Source: an uncultured Clostridia bacterium
GTDB lineage: Bacteria > Bacillota > Clostridia > Lachnospirales > Lachnospiraceae
DNA length: 64,000 bases
Assembly (NCBI GenBank): GCA_937895705.1
Contig: CALBKM010000011.1
Coordinates: 1 to 64,000 of the forward strand
Direction of reading: 5' to 3'
Made by a program: the position numbers and the translations under genes. The notes beneath the pieces were generated by a model. That model did no database searches and was not told the origin of the DNA. It saw only the letters and a program-made list of their open reading frames with translations. Positions 17,201 to 26,579 of this stretch are shown here, one piece after another (position 1 is the stretch's first letter; each line of letters starts with the position of its first letter).

Positions 17201-18768
17201 CATCTATACAAGAATTGAAGATGAAAGAAATGTTAAAAAGGGTGAAAGAACATGTTGATGATATTTTTAGAACAAATGAGGAAGGCGGGTATATAATTGA
17301 CCCCAATGATGGGAAATCAATAGAAGGGCATTATGCTGCATCACATGCAGCGGTTGCTTATTTATTGTATGGACAGATGATAGGAGAGGAAAGATTAATA
17401 CAGAAAGCAAATTTATTGGTAGAAGGAATAATGTCTAGATGGGATTTGATTAGGAAGGAGAAAGACTTTCATGCGGATTTCAATTTATTTGCATTATGCT
17501 TGTACTATGATTATGCCAATGCGATGTCGGATAAAAAAATATTAGTACGAATACGAGATATTGTATTGTCTACGGAAGACAGCCCGCATGAAACAGTAAA
17601 TTGGTTACCAATGCGAATTTATGTGAATAAGTGTAGATTTGATTGGACAAGCGAGAAGAAGTATTTAAAGAAGATAGCCGATATAAAGAAAACACTTAGT
17701 AAGGTGACATATTCAGACTATTACATTGATGATAGAGCGCCAATCGGCATCAGTTTTAATGTTCAGTATGACATTGCTACTGTAGCAAACTTGTATTTAC
17801 TTGAAAAGAAAGAGATGCATTTGTATAATAAGCGGATGTTGGATGCTGTTTTAGACATTGTTCTCCCAGATGGAGATGTCAATTATCTTGGTAGAGGGTG
17901 TAATCAGATATTTGCATGGGGGCCGTGGTTATACTTATTATGCCAAGAAGAACGTGAATCGGACTTGGAACTGGCCCTTGATTTTTTTGACGATAAAATA
18001 GAAAATGCTTTGAAGAATAATAACCTACTATTAAACCTTTATGCCGGTGATAGGAGATGGCTGTGGTGGGACTACCATCATTATTCAGTTTATGTGTGTC
18101 ACTTGTTTATGTGGCTCTCTTTAGCATTAAAGAGAGAGAATTATGATAAGAGGATATTGAAAGAAAGTTGTGAACTGGACTCAAATGGCTTGAAATCAGG
18201 GATAGATGTTTTTAAGAATGAGAATTGCATGGTAGTAAGTTTTGGCGGAAGAAGAGAGTATTTAGCTGAGACCGGACCTGCGATTTATGCTATATGGATA
18301 CGGAATATTGGCGTCATTTGCAAAGGGGCTTTTGCACCTTGGTTTGGTGTGTTTGGAAATAAATATACTAATCCAATCGTCGCAATATGTAATTATTTTG
18401 GGTTGTTAGAGGTTTCTCATGATGTATCGTACATTAATAATAAGATTACACGAAGATTTAATATAGTTGAAAAATGTAATGCAAAGATGGAAGTAAAGCC
18501 TATATATTCAGTTCCGGCTGTTACATGTGATGACAAGACATTAACTATAGAAATTTTTAATGAGAAAAGGAAAAAATGTATTTTAAATATTCCTGCGTTG
18601 CGTAATATTGAAGAGTTTATAACTATACATGTTGATGGAGTGAAAATACCTTGCTACGATTCGTTTACAATTAATAATCAATACGGAGAATGTACGGTAT
18701 ATGAAACAGGGCTGAGTACAGGAGTAAAATGGTCAATTAGTTTTAATTTTGGAGGAATAGATGAATAA
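17197..18768 (+). CDS. Predicted toroid-plus-beta-sandwich protein, polysaccharide-lyase/heparinase-like
   Basis: 523 residues with no signal peptide. The first ~330 residues are helical with paired aromatic segments (HYAASHAAVAYLLYG, FHADFNLFALCLYYDYANA, DGDVNYLGRGCNQIFAWGP, RRWLWWDYHHYSVYVCHLF) typical of an alpha/alpha toroid; the last ~150 residues are beta-rich. This two-part plan is that of heparinase II/III and related lyases, but I cannot place it in a named family. Lack of an export signal suggests an intracellular role or a different activity. It is coupled by overlaps to DUF362 upstream and FrhB downstream. Confidence 0.55.
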   Translation: MTSIQELKMKEMLKRVKEHVDDIFRTNEEGGYIIDPNDGKSIEGHYAASHAAVAYLLYGQMIGEERLIQKANLLVEGIMSRWDLIRKEKDFHADFNLFALCLYYDYANAMSDKKILVRIRDIVLSTEDSPHETVNWLPMRIYVNKCRFDWTSEKKYLKKIADIKKTLSKVTYSDYYIDDRAPIGISFNVQYDIATVANLYLLEKKEMHLYNKRMLDAVLDIVLPDGDVNYLGRGCNQIFAWGPWLYLLCQEERESDLELALDFFDDKIENALKNNNLLLNLYAGDRRWLWWDYHHYSVYVCHLFMWLSLALKRENYDKRILKESCELDSNGLKSGIDVFKNENCMVVSFGGRREYLAETGPAIYAIWIRNIGVICKGAFAPWFGVFGNKYTNPIVAICNYFGLLEVSHDVSYINNKITRRFNIVEKCNAKMEVKPIYSVPAVTCDDKTLTIEIFNEKRKKCILNIPALRNIEEFITIHVDGVKIPCYDSFTINNQYGECTVYETGLSTGVKWSISFNFGGIDE

Positions 18769-19918
18769 TATTTCGATTCTAGCGCATGAGAAATGTACAG
18801 GGTGTCTATTGTGTGTTGAAGTCTGCCCATTAAAATGCATAGAGATGGAAAGAGATTCCCTTGGTTTTATTTATCCTAAAATAGATGAAGAGAAATGTAT
18901 TAATTGTGGGATGTGTGTGAAAAAGTGTCCAGAACTTGCATATGTTTCCAAGAGGCTTCCTAAAGATATAGTAGCAGCATGCTGTACAGACAGACAAGAT
19001 TTATTGGGGAGTTCTTCAGGCGGGCTTGCGACCATGTTGGCAAGGGGTGTTGTAGAGATGGGCGGCATATACTATGGCGCGGTAGGAGCTGAAAACGGAC
19101 AGGTTGTGTATAGTCGTATTGCTGAGGTGGAGAAAATTAATGAGACAAAGGGAAGTAAGTATGTTCAAAGTGATTTGAAGGTTGTCTATGAAAATATACG
19201 AGAGGACATAATGAAAAGGAAAGTTCTTTTTGTGGGGACTCCGTGTCAATGTGCAGCCATAGAAAATCTATGCGAGGAACAAAAAGATAATTTAATAATT
19301 GCTAGTTTTCCATGCGGTGGTTGGACATCAACGAAGGTTTTACAATCTGAAATCATGCTGCATACGGGAGATGTTATTTGTGATAAGGTTATTATGCGTG
19401 ACCGACATAGGGTATTTGTGGATATTTATAAGAGCGGGAAAAAAATATCTTCATGTAAACCAAATGATTCATATTTTATGACCGCATTAGATTACAAGTT
19501 ATCCGTAAGAGAATCCTGTTGGAATTGCACATACAGTTGTAAAGAGAGAGTTGGCGATATTGTGTTGGGAGATTTTTGGGGATATGAGCCTACAGAGGTT
19601 TTTGGGGAGAAAGAGATTAAAGATGGAATTTCTTTTGTTGGTTGTCTTTCTGAAAAGGGGACAGCATTAATGAATGCAATATCAGGTTGCTTGATAACAG
19701 AGCATACCACCTATGGAAATGTTGTGAAAGCAAATCCGCGATTGTTGCGGAAAGTAATTGAAGAAAAGCATTTTTCTTTATCTAAGAGAAATAGGTTTGT
19801 AAGAAATTACGAAAAAAGAGGTTTAAAAAAAGCTGTTCTGAGAGTGGCAGCAGGAGAACATTTACGAAGAAAAATACGTGGCATAATCAAATATAAGATT
19901 ATGCGAAGAGAGGAATAG
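18761..19918 (+). CDS. Coenzyme F420 hydrogenase/dehydrogenase beta-subunit family protein with 2x[4Fe-4S] ferredoxin
   Basis: 385 residues. Two ferredoxin motifs at the start (CTGCLLCVEVCP and CINCGMCVKKCP), then the FrhB/FdhB region with SSSGGLATMLARG, KGSKYVQSD, FVGTPCQCAAIENL and SCWNCTYSCKERVGDIVLGDFWG. Relatives occur in exopolysaccharide loci, usually next to a pyruvyl transferase, which is not seen here. Presumably a flavin/iron-sulfur redox enzyme acting on a sugar intermediate or carrier; substrate unknown. GGAGG precedes the ATG, 8-base overlap with the upstream gene. Confidence 0.85.
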   Translation: MNNISILAHEKCTGCLLCVEVCPLKCIEMERDSLGFIYPKIDEEKCINCGMCVKKCPELAYVSKRLPKDIVAACCTDRQDLLGSSSGGLATMLARGVVEMGGIYYGAVGAENGQVVYSRIAEVEKINETKGSKYVQSDLKVVYENIREDIMKRKVLFVGTPCQCAAIENLCEEQKDNLIIASFPCGGWTSTKVLQSEIMLHTGDVICDKVIMRDRHRVFVDIYKSGKKISSCKPNDSYFMTALDYKLSVRESCWNCTYSCKERVGDIVLGDFWGYEPTEVFGEKEIKDGISFVGCLSEKGTALMNAISGCLITEHTTYGNVVKANPRLLRKVIEEKHFSLSKRNRFVRNYEKRGLKKAVLRVAAGEHLRRKIRGIIKYKIMRREE

Positions 19919-19922
19919 AGTA

Positions 19923-21248
19923 GTGAAAAAAAATGTCCCTTTTATTAAGAATAAGATAATAAGATGTTTAATTCCCGTCGTATTGTTATTACTACTTTTA
20001 TACTTCATTGTTATATATTCTTCAACAATGGCGTCACGGATAGCGCAGATAGGATCGTTGCTTTTTGCGGTATACTTGATTATTAGAGGATTAAGAGAAC
20101 CTTTTATCTTTAATCCTTATTTCCTCTTTGCGGTATGTCCGCTAACACTTGCTCTTTATTTTCCTGTCATAAGTGAGTATTATTTACTAGAGTTGTCGGA
20201 TACAACCTATGTTTATGCATTAGTAAATATGATTTGTTTTTATATTGGGCTGGAGATAATAAGGAATAAGAAAATTAGGATGGAACATGGTGTCCTAGGT
20301 GGGGAAAATCATTGGCCGAATGAATGCGAAGAGAAAACAGTACGAAATTGGGCCATTGTTTTTTCTGTTGTTGGTATGATACCTGCGGTATATGCGCTAT
20401 TGGTTGGGCATATTTCGGAATGGAATAGAATGAAAGATCTGGCGTCGAGTTTTCCGATATATGCTGTGCTTGCATATTTCCCGTATATAGGGATTTATTT
20501 GGCAATGCAAACTAAAAAAAAGGTCTGTATTATTATTTGTTTGGTGCTGGGTGGGGTTGCAACCCTTGTTTCACTCACAAAAACAATGGTACTATGCTAT
20601 TTAATGGCGATATTAGCAGCGTATGAGAAAAAACATTCATCTGTAAGAATAAAGAGACTGATATTACTTGGGATAATATCTTTATTTGTGTTTTCGTATT
20701 TAGACGGTGTATATAATCAAATGAGAGGGGCAACAAAATTTGAAGAATTATGGTTATCTAGGTCCAGTTCACTTCTTTCGGTATCACAACTAAAAACATA
20801 TCTTTATTTTGAAACTCCATGGGCGAATTTAGAATATGTTTTGGGGACCGTTAAGGAACATACTTATGGGCTGTGGTCTGTCAAACCGATATTGACACTG
20901 TTTAGAATTGAGGGATTATTTACAGAGAGTTATTCGATGATGGAATCTTATACGACATTCAATGCAATGGGATATCTTGCATATTTATATAATGATTTCG
21001 GAGTAATAGGTTCGTGTGTAGCAGTGATGCCGATTGGTATGTTTGTTTCATATGTATATGAAAGAGGAAAAAGAAATTTAAATCCGTTTTGGGGTGTAAT
21101 AGTATTATTTACTCTTCGTGCTGTTTTGATGATGTTTTTTAATTTGCATTTTAGTACTGAAATATACATTTTAACTACACTAATTATAATGTGTATTGTA
21201 AATTATTTCTCAAATAAAGGAAAGAAATTAAAAAGATATTGGGAGTGA
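19923..21248 (+). CDS. O-antigen/capsule repeat-unit polymerase (Wzy-like)
   Basis: 441 residues with about ten to twelve hydrophobic segments and a larger external loop around 270-350 (SSLLSVSQLKTYLYFETPW onward), the Wzy plan of low sequence conservation. Begins with GTG 5 bases after the upstream stop. This is the only polymerase-like membrane protein between 8 and 38 kb, so it probably serves the block it sits in. Confidence 0.8.
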   Translation: MKKNVPFIKNKIIRCLIPVVLLLLLLYFIVIYSSTMASRIAQIGSLLFAVYLIIRGLREPFIFNPYFLFAVCPLTLALYFPVISEYYLLELSDTTYVYALVNMICFYIGLEIIRNKKIRMEHGVLGGENHWPNECEEKTVRNWAIVFSVVGMIPAVYALLVGHISEWNRMKDLASSFPIYAVLAYFPYIGIYLAMQTKKKVCIIICLVLGGVATLVSLTKTMVLCYLMAILAAYEKKHSSVRIKRLILLGIISLFVFSYLDGVYNQMRGATKFEELWLSRSSSLLSVSQLKTYLYFETPWANLEYVLGTVKEHTYGLWSVKPILTLFRIEGLFTESYSMMESYTTFNAMGYLAYLYNDFGVIGSCVAVMPIGMFVSYVYERGKRNLNPFWGVIVLFTLRAVLMMFFNLHFSTEIYILTTLIIMCIVNYFSNKGKKLKRYWE

Positions 21249-21255
21249 TAAGAGT

Positions 21256-21822
21256 ATGAAGATAAAAAAATTATTATCTAAATTTGTAGTGCTTTTTGCT
21301 GTTTTGGTACGACCTTTTAGTCAACGCACATATGATAGAATTAATACGAAGCGTTTAAAGTGGTTAGGAGTAGATATCTCATCAAAAACAGGTGAGTACA
21401 GCTTTATTTCACCTTCTGTTTTTGTGGATGGATCGGATTATAGGCTGATTCATATTGGAAAAAAAACAGTTATTTCTAATGATGTTATTCTCCTGACGCA
21501 TGATGCGTCAATAAAGCAAGGCCTTCGGAGTATAGGAAAAGATATCCCTTTAGGAACACAAATAACTTTTTTAAAAGATATATATATAGGTGATAACTGT
21601 TTTATTGGTATAAGATCAGTTATATTACCTGGAGCAAAGTTGGGAAAAAACACAATTGTTGCAGCAGGTGCGGTTGTTTCCGGAAAAGAGTATCCGGATG
21701 ATGTAATTCTGGCAGGCGTACCGGCGCAGGTCATTGGAAATACTAAGGAATGGGCTAATCTGCATTTGCAAAAAAAGGATTACGTTGGCGCAGAAAGGGG
21801 AAAAGATGCAGAGCAAATATAA
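21256..21822 (+). CDS. Left-handed beta-helix acetyltransferase
   Basis: 188 residues; hexapeptide repeats IHIGKKTVISNDVILLTHD, IYIGDNCFIGIRSVILPGA, LGKNTIVAAGAVVSG, then GVPAQVIG. The DVILLTHD stretch carries the catalytic His. A sugar or polysaccharide O-acetyltransferase is the best guess; the N-terminus (KLLSKFVVLFAVLVRPF) is hydrophobic and may bind membrane. The flippase gene starts inside its 3' end. Confidence 0.87.
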   Translation: MKIKKLLSKFVVLFAVLVRPFSQRTYDRINTKRLKWLGVDISSKTGEYSFISPSVFVDGSDYRLIHIGKKTVISNDVILLTHDASIKQGLRSIGKDIPLGTQITFLKDIYIGDNCFIGIRSVILPGAKLGKNTIVAAGAVVSGKEYPDDVILAGVPAQVIGNTKEWANLHLQKKDYVGAERGKDAEQI

Positions 21823-23251
21823 AAAGTTACTATCAAATTCTTTTTTGTTTTTGGCTGCTCAGTTTGGTAGTAAGGTAATGATGTTGCTAGTGGTTCCTCT
21901 TTATACATACATCCTTACTACAAGTGAGTATGGAGCAATAGAGGTTTCAACTGCTACGTTAACAATAGCGGCACCTTGTTACATGTTGTTGATATATGAT
22001 GCAGTTCTTCGTTTCAACATGTCTGAGGATACAAACAAAAAGTGTGTGCTGACAAGTGCCTTGAAGGTTTTTCTTGGGGGGAGCGTTGTTGCATTAACAA
22101 TAATACCGATTTTGCAAATAAGTAATTCGACCAGACAGTATGCGGGATATGTTTATTTATTGATTGTATCATATAGCTTATTCTATATTTTCTCTCAGTT
22201 TGTAAAAGGCTTGAACTCGAAAGTTTTTTTGATGGGTGGGATTATCTATACATTTATTTTCTTGACAAGTAATGTGTATTTGATTGCATTTTTGAAAAGG
22301 GGTGTAGAAGGGTATTTATTATCTCAGATAGTAGCTTACTTTCTTGCAACTCTGTATTGCGTTGTAAGAATGCGGGCATGGAGGTTTGTTGATTTTCGAC
22401 TGAAGACCAAAAACATATCAAAACAGATGTTGAAATACTCTGTTTTACTTATACCAAATGCGCTTGTGTGGTGGGTTATTGCGTCTGCTAATAGATATTT
22501 TATTGAGGCTATAATCAGTGATGAGGCAAATGGAATATATGGAGTCGCAGCAAAAATACCAAATATTATTACTATGGTGGGAACTATTTTTATACAAGCT
22601 TGGCAGTTGTCAGCAATTGAGGAGAAAGAAAGTAATGAAGATTTAGTAAGTAGAAAAAAATTTTTTACTAGCGTTTTTGATTTATATTCAGCGGTGTTAG
22701 TTATAGGCTCATCTATCCTTATTATGTTTTGTAAGCCGCTACTGTCAGTGTTGTCTACTGAGTTTTATGATGCGTGGAAGTATGTTCCTGTACTACTGTT
22801 AGCGTCGATATATATGATGTATGCACAGTATTGGAGTAGTTTGTTTGTTGCGGAAAAGAGTTCAAAGGAGCTTTCAAGTTCTTCAGTTATAGCGGGAATT
22901 ACAAGTTTAATACTTAATTTTTGGCTTATTCCTCAATTCGGTTTGCTTGGTGCGACAATTGCATGCTTTATTAGTTGTTTTATTATGTGGGTTATTCGGA
23001 TATATGCTGCACGAAAGTATAATATGATTAATGTTTCCTTCATCAGAGAATTGGTAGTTCTTGTTATCTTAATTATTCAATGTGTTTTGGTTTTATTGTT
23101 AGCAAATCGGCTTGAAGTTTATGTAGTTAATATACTCCTTTTTGGAGTGATAATAATCATATATAGAAGGCAGATGATAGCATCATGTCGTATGGTGAAG
23201 AGTGTTTTAGGAAAAATAAACAGAAGAAAAAAATATGAGCTGAATGATTAG
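21806..23251 (+). CDS. Lipid-linked oligosaccharide flippase (Wzx, MOP superfamily)
   Basis: 481 residues with about 12-14 membrane spans; opening NSFLFLAAQFGSKVMMLLVVP and TSEYGAIEVSTAT are typical of Wzx proteins. It moves the undecaprenyl-linked repeat unit across the membrane for Wzy. ATG 21806 has AAAGGGG 5 nt upstream and follows family starts; the frame is open to 21734 but that part reads as overlap with the acetyltransferase. Last gene of the most AT-rich part of the locus. Confidence 0.9.
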   Translation: MQSKYKKLLSNSFLFLAAQFGSKVMMLLVVPLYTYILTTSEYGAIEVSTATLTIAAPCYMLLIYDAVLRFNMSEDTNKKCVLTSALKVFLGGSVVALTIIPILQISNSTRQYAGYVYLLIVSYSLFYIFSQFVKGLNSKVFLMGGIIYTFIFLTSNVYLIAFLKRGVEGYLLSQIVAYFLATLYCVVRMRAWRFVDFRLKTKNISKQMLKYSVLLIPNALVWWVIASANRYFIEAIISDEANGIYGVAAKIPNIITMVGTIFIQAWQLSAIEEKESNEDLVSRKKFFTSVFDLYSAVLVIGSSILIMFCKPLLSVLSTEFYDAWKYVPVLLLASIYMMYAQYWSSLFVAEKSSKELSSSSVIAGITSLILNFWLIPQFGLLGATIACFISCFIMWVIRIYAARKYNMINVSFIRELVVLVILIIQCVLVLLLANRLEVYVVNILLFGVIIIIYRRQMIASCRMVKSVLGKINRRKKYELND

Positions 23252-23291
23252 TGAGGGAAAAGGTATTAGCAAATAGGAGGATATTGTTAAC

Positions 23292-24458
23292 ATGACAAAA
23301 GTATTGATTACCGGAGGTGCCGGTTTTATAGGTAGTACCATTGTTAATCAATTGTCGGGTATGGGAGAATATGAGATTACGGTCTTAGACAGTATGAGTT
23401 CACAGATTCACGGAGAAGACTGGGAAAGTTCGTACCTGTACCAGAGTATCAAGGATAAATGTAGATTTATTCTGGGAGATGTGCGAAACTTTGCGGATGT
23501 GGAAAAAGCAATAAATGATAACGAGATTATCGTACATCTGGCGGCAGAAACAGGAACGGGTCAGTCGATGTATCAGATTAATCGGTATAATGAAGTAAAT
23601 GTAATGGGAACATCTAATTTATTTCAGGCATTGGTTTCAAATAAAAAAAACAAAGTAAAGAAGATGATATTGTCTTCTTCCAGGTCGGTATATGGAGAAG
23701 GGAAATACTATTGCAGTGAATGTGGGGAGGTCTATCCAAAGGGAAGATGTAGAGAGGCGATGCTGCTGAAAGATTTTTCAATGTATTGTCCGAAATGCGG
23801 TACGGAAGTTGCGGTTGTTCCGACAACGGAAGACAGTCCGCTTCAGCCGAGTTCCTTGTATGCTTTTACTAAAGTTGCTCAAGAGAAAATGTTTGAGACG
23901 ATGTGTCCGGCGTTAAATATTGAGTATACAATTTTTCGTTTTCAGAATGTCTATGGAGCAGGGCAATCGTTAAAAAATCCGTACACGGGCATTTTGTCGG
24001 TGTTTTCATCATTGATGTTAGATAATAAATCGGTAAATATTTTTGAAAATGGTCTGGAAAGCAGGGACTTTATTCATGTGAGCGATATTGCGAGAGGTGT
24101 AATAGGTGCATTTGACAGTAAAGCAAGTAGCGGAGAAATTATTAACCTTGGAAGCGGTAAGGGTACTTCGGTTTTGGAGATAGCAAACTTTTTGAAAGAA
24201 AGATATGAGAGTTCAAGTGAATTAAATGTTACCGGGGACTTTAGAGTGGGAGACATTGCACACAATATAGCAGATATTTCAAATGCTCGAAAGTCATTGA
24301 TGTTTAATCCGAAAATTTCTTTACAGGAAGGTTTGTCAGAATTTTGTGACTGGGTACTTCAACAGGAAACGGATAACAGTGGTTACAATGCATCGTTAGA
24401 TGAAATGGAGAAAACAGGTATGTTTATTAGGAATCATCTAACGGAGCAAACCAGGTAA
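23292..24458 (+). CDS. SDR nucleotide-sugar epimerase with zinc-ribbon insertion
   Basis: 388 residues. Extended SDR: VLITGGAGFIGSTIVNQL, SRSVYGEGKYY, catalytic Tyr-Ala-Phe-Thr-Lys, RFQNVYGAGQS and SRDFIHVSDIARG. Between SSSRSVYGEG and the active-site Tyr is an inserted knuckle with CSECG and CPKCG pairs separated by about 30 residues, probably binding zinc. Similar insertions are known in some SDRs annotated as dTDP-L-rhamnose 4-epimerases or UDP-glucose epimerases; the adjacent rfbA and rfbB favour a dTDP-sugar. AGGAGG precedes the ATG. Confidence 0.82.
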   Translation: MTKVLITGGAGFIGSTIVNQLSGMGEYEITVLDSMSSQIHGEDWESSYLYQSIKDKCRFILGDVRNFADVEKAINDNEIIVHLAAETGTGQSMYQINRYNEVNVMGTSNLFQALVSNKKNKVKKMILSSSRSVYGEGKYYCSECGEVYPKGRCREAMLLKDFSMYCPKCGTEVAVVPTTEDSPLQPSSLYAFTKVAQEKMFETMCPALNIEYTIFRFQNVYGAGQSLKNPYTGILSVFSSLMLDNKSVNIFENGLESRDFIHVSDIARGVIGAFDSKASSGEIINLGSGKGTSVLEIANFLKERYESSSELNVTGDFRVGDIAHNIADISNARKSLMFNPKISLQEGLSEFCDWVLQQETDNSGYNASLDEMEKTGMFIRNHLTEQTR

Positions 24459-24495
24459 AATTTCGCATGATGGAAGATGCGGGAGGGAGATACGT

Positions 24496-25383
24496 ATGAA
24501 AGGCATTATTCTCGCCGGAGGAGCCGGCACAAGACTGTATCCGTTAACAATGGTAACATCGAAGCAATTGCTTCCGATTTATGATAAGCCGATGATATAT
24601 TATCCGCTCTCGACATTAATGCTTGCGGGAATCAAGGATATTCTTATTATTTCCACCCCGACTGATTTGCCGAATTTTGAACGCCTTCTTGGGAACGGAA
24701 GTCAATACGGTATTAAATTGTCCTACAAGGTGCAACCGTCGCCGGATGGACTTGCGCAAGCGTTTTTGTTGGGAGAGGAGTTTATCGGGAACGATGCCTG
24801 CGCAATGGTGCTTGGTGACAATATTTTTTATGGAAACGGCTTCGGAAAAACGTTACGTGCAGCGGCTGAAAATGCCGAAAAGAATAATCGTGCGACAGTG
24901 TTTGGATACTATGTAAATGATCCGGAGCGCTTTGGCGTGGTGGAATTTGATGCAAACGGACAAGCAATTTCCATTGAAGAGAAACCAAAGAGTCCGAAGA
25001 GCAATTATGCTGTAACCGGCTTATACTTTTATCCGGCAGGTGTTAGTGCAAAGGCAAAGGAAGTGAGACCGTCTGCCAGAGGCGAACTGGAGATTACAAC
25101 ATTGAACGAGATGTACCTCAATGGGAAAGCTTTGGATGTACAACTGTTGGGACGCGGATTTGCGTGGCTGGATACAGGAACTATGGACAGTCTTGCAGAG
25201 GCGACGGATTTTGTGCGAATGGTGCAGAACCGTCAGGGAATTCAGATTTCCGCACTGGAAGAGATTGCGTATAAGAACGGGTGGATTACAAAGAACGAGC
25301 TGATGATGTCTGCGGAGCGTTACGGCAAGTCACCGTACGGAGAGCATCTGAAGAAGGTTGCGGAAGGGAAGATACATTATTAG
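24496..25383 (+). CDS. rfbA: Glucose-1-phosphate thymidylyltransferase RfbA/RmlA
   Basis: 295 residues, the normal family length. Makes dTDP-glucose from dTTP and glucose-1-phosphate. Motifs: GIILAGGAGTRLYPLT (nucleotide loop), SKQLLPIYDKPMIYYPLS, LGDNIFYG, FGVVEFD, and IEEKPKSPKSNYAVTGLYFY. GGAGGGAG precedes the ATG. Base composition returns to that of the flanking chromosome from here on. Works with rfbB next to it. Confidence 0.97.
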   Translation: MKGIILAGGAGTRLYPLTMVTSKQLLPIYDKPMIYYPLSTLMLAGIKDILIISTPTDLPNFERLLGNGSQYGIKLSYKVQPSPDGLAQAFLLGEEFIGNDACAMVLGDNIFYGNGFGKTLRAAAENAEKNNRATVFGYYVNDPERFGVVEFDANGQAISIEEKPKSPKSNYAVTGLYFYPAGVSAKAKEVRPSARGELEITTLNEMYLNGKALDVQLLGRGFAWLDTGTMDSLAEATDFVRMVQNRQGIQISALEEIAYKNGWITKNELMMSAERYGKSPYGEHLKKVAEGKIHY

Positions 25384-25407
25384 GGTTATTATGCGAGGAG
25401 ACCAGCT

Positions 25408-26433
25408 ATGAGTAAAACAATTCTTGTAACCGGCGGAGCCGGATTTATCGGTTCAAATTTTATATATCTTCTTTTGGAGGAGCGGCCGGAGTGGAAGGTA
25501 GTGTGTGTGGATGCTTTGACTTACGCGGCCAATATACATACGTTGAACGATGCAATGAAGAATCCTAACTTTGTGTTCTACAAGGAAGATATTCGTAATC
25601 GTGAAGGAATTTTCGAAATTTTTGAGAAGGAACATCCGGACTTTGTGGTGAATTTTGCTGCAGAGTCTCACGTGGATAGAAGTATTGAAAATCCGGGGGT
25701 TTTCCTTGAAACTAATATTCTCGGAACACAGGTGATGATGGATGCTTGTCGCAAGTATGGCGTAGAGCGTTTTCATCAGGTTGGTACGGACGAAGTATAC
25801 GGTGATTTACCTTTGGATCGACCGGATTTGTTCTTTCATGAGGATACACCGATTCATACGTCTTCGCCGTATTCCACTTCTAAGGCGGCAGCGGACTTGC
25901 TTACAATGGCATACCACAGGACCTATGGTTTGCCGGTGACGATTTCTCGTTGCAGTAACAATTACGGTCCGTATCAGTTCCCGGAGAAGTTGATTCCGCT
26001 TATGATTAATAATGCGTCTCAGAATAAGCCCCTTCCGGTGTACGGAGAAGGACTAAATGTCCGTGACTGGCTTTATGTAAAGGACCACTGCTATGGTATT
26101 CTTGCGGTACTCGAGAAAGGCAAGGTTGGCGAAATTTACAACCTTGGCGGCCATAATGAAAAGGCGAATATTGAGATTGTAAAGATTATTCTTGCAGAAC
26201 TGGGAAAGCCGGAGAGTTTGATTACATATGTTGCTGATCGGAAAGGGCATGACCAGCGCTATGCAATCGACCCGTCTAAGGCAAATGCTGAGCTTGGTTG
26301 GGGACCGACCACCAAGTTCGCAGACGGTATCAAGTTGACGATTCAGTGGTATAAGGACCACATGGATTGGATGGAAGAGTGTACCTCGGGAGAATATGTG
26401 AAGTATTATGAGGAAATGTATGGGAAGAGGTAG
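25408..26433 (+). CDS. rfbB: dTDP-glucose 4,6-dehydratase RfbB/RmlB
   Basis: 341 residues. Converts dTDP-glucose to dTDP-4-keto-6-deoxyglucose. VTGGAGFIGSNFIYLLL binds NAD; TDEVYGDL carries the Asp-Glu pair used in dehydration; Tyr-Ser-Thr-Ser-Lys is the catalytic SDR motif; SNNYGPYQFPEKLIPL is a family signature. 24 bases after rfbA. No rfbC or rfbD is present within the window, so the 4-keto intermediate must be finished by other enzymes here or elsewhere. Confidence 0.97.
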   Translation: MSKTILVTGGAGFIGSNFIYLLLEERPEWKVVCVDALTYAANIHTLNDAMKNPNFVFYKEDIRNREGIFEIFEKEHPDFVVNFAAESHVDRSIENPGVFLETNILGTQVMMDACRKYGVERFHQVGTDEVYGDLPLDRPDLFFHEDTPIHTSSPYSTSKAAADLLTMAYHRTYGLPVTISRCSNNYGPYQFPEKLIPLMINNASQNKPLPVYGEGLNVRDWLYVKDHCYGILAVLEKGKVGEIYNLGGHNEKANIEIVKIILAELGKPESLITYVADRKGHDQRYAIDPSKANAELGWGPTTKFADGIKLTIQWYKDHMDWMEECTSGEYVKYYEEMYGKR

Positions 26434-26480
26434 TTTGTAGAGGGGATAAGCAGTTCTATCAAGTTTAATCAGCTGATTTT

Positions 26481-26510
26481 AGCCGACCTTCCCGGTCGGC
26501 TTTTTTATTT
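26481..26510 (+). terminator. Intrinsic terminator closing the first polysaccharide locus
   Basis: AGCCGACC (26481-26488) pairs with GGTCGGCT (26494-26501), loop TTCCC, then a T run. Confidence 0.92.
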
Positions 26511-26537
26511 GCATTTCTCTCTAAAAAATGCTATGAT
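26509..26537 (+). promoter_or_regulatory. Promoter of the second polysaccharide operon
   Basis: TTGCAT (26509-26514), 17-bp spacer, TATGAT (26532-26537), directly after the terminator and about 43 bases before the next ATG. Confidence 0.65.
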
Positions 26538-26579
26538 ATGAATGGAGTAGTGTGCAAAAGACCGGAAGGATGAGATGCT

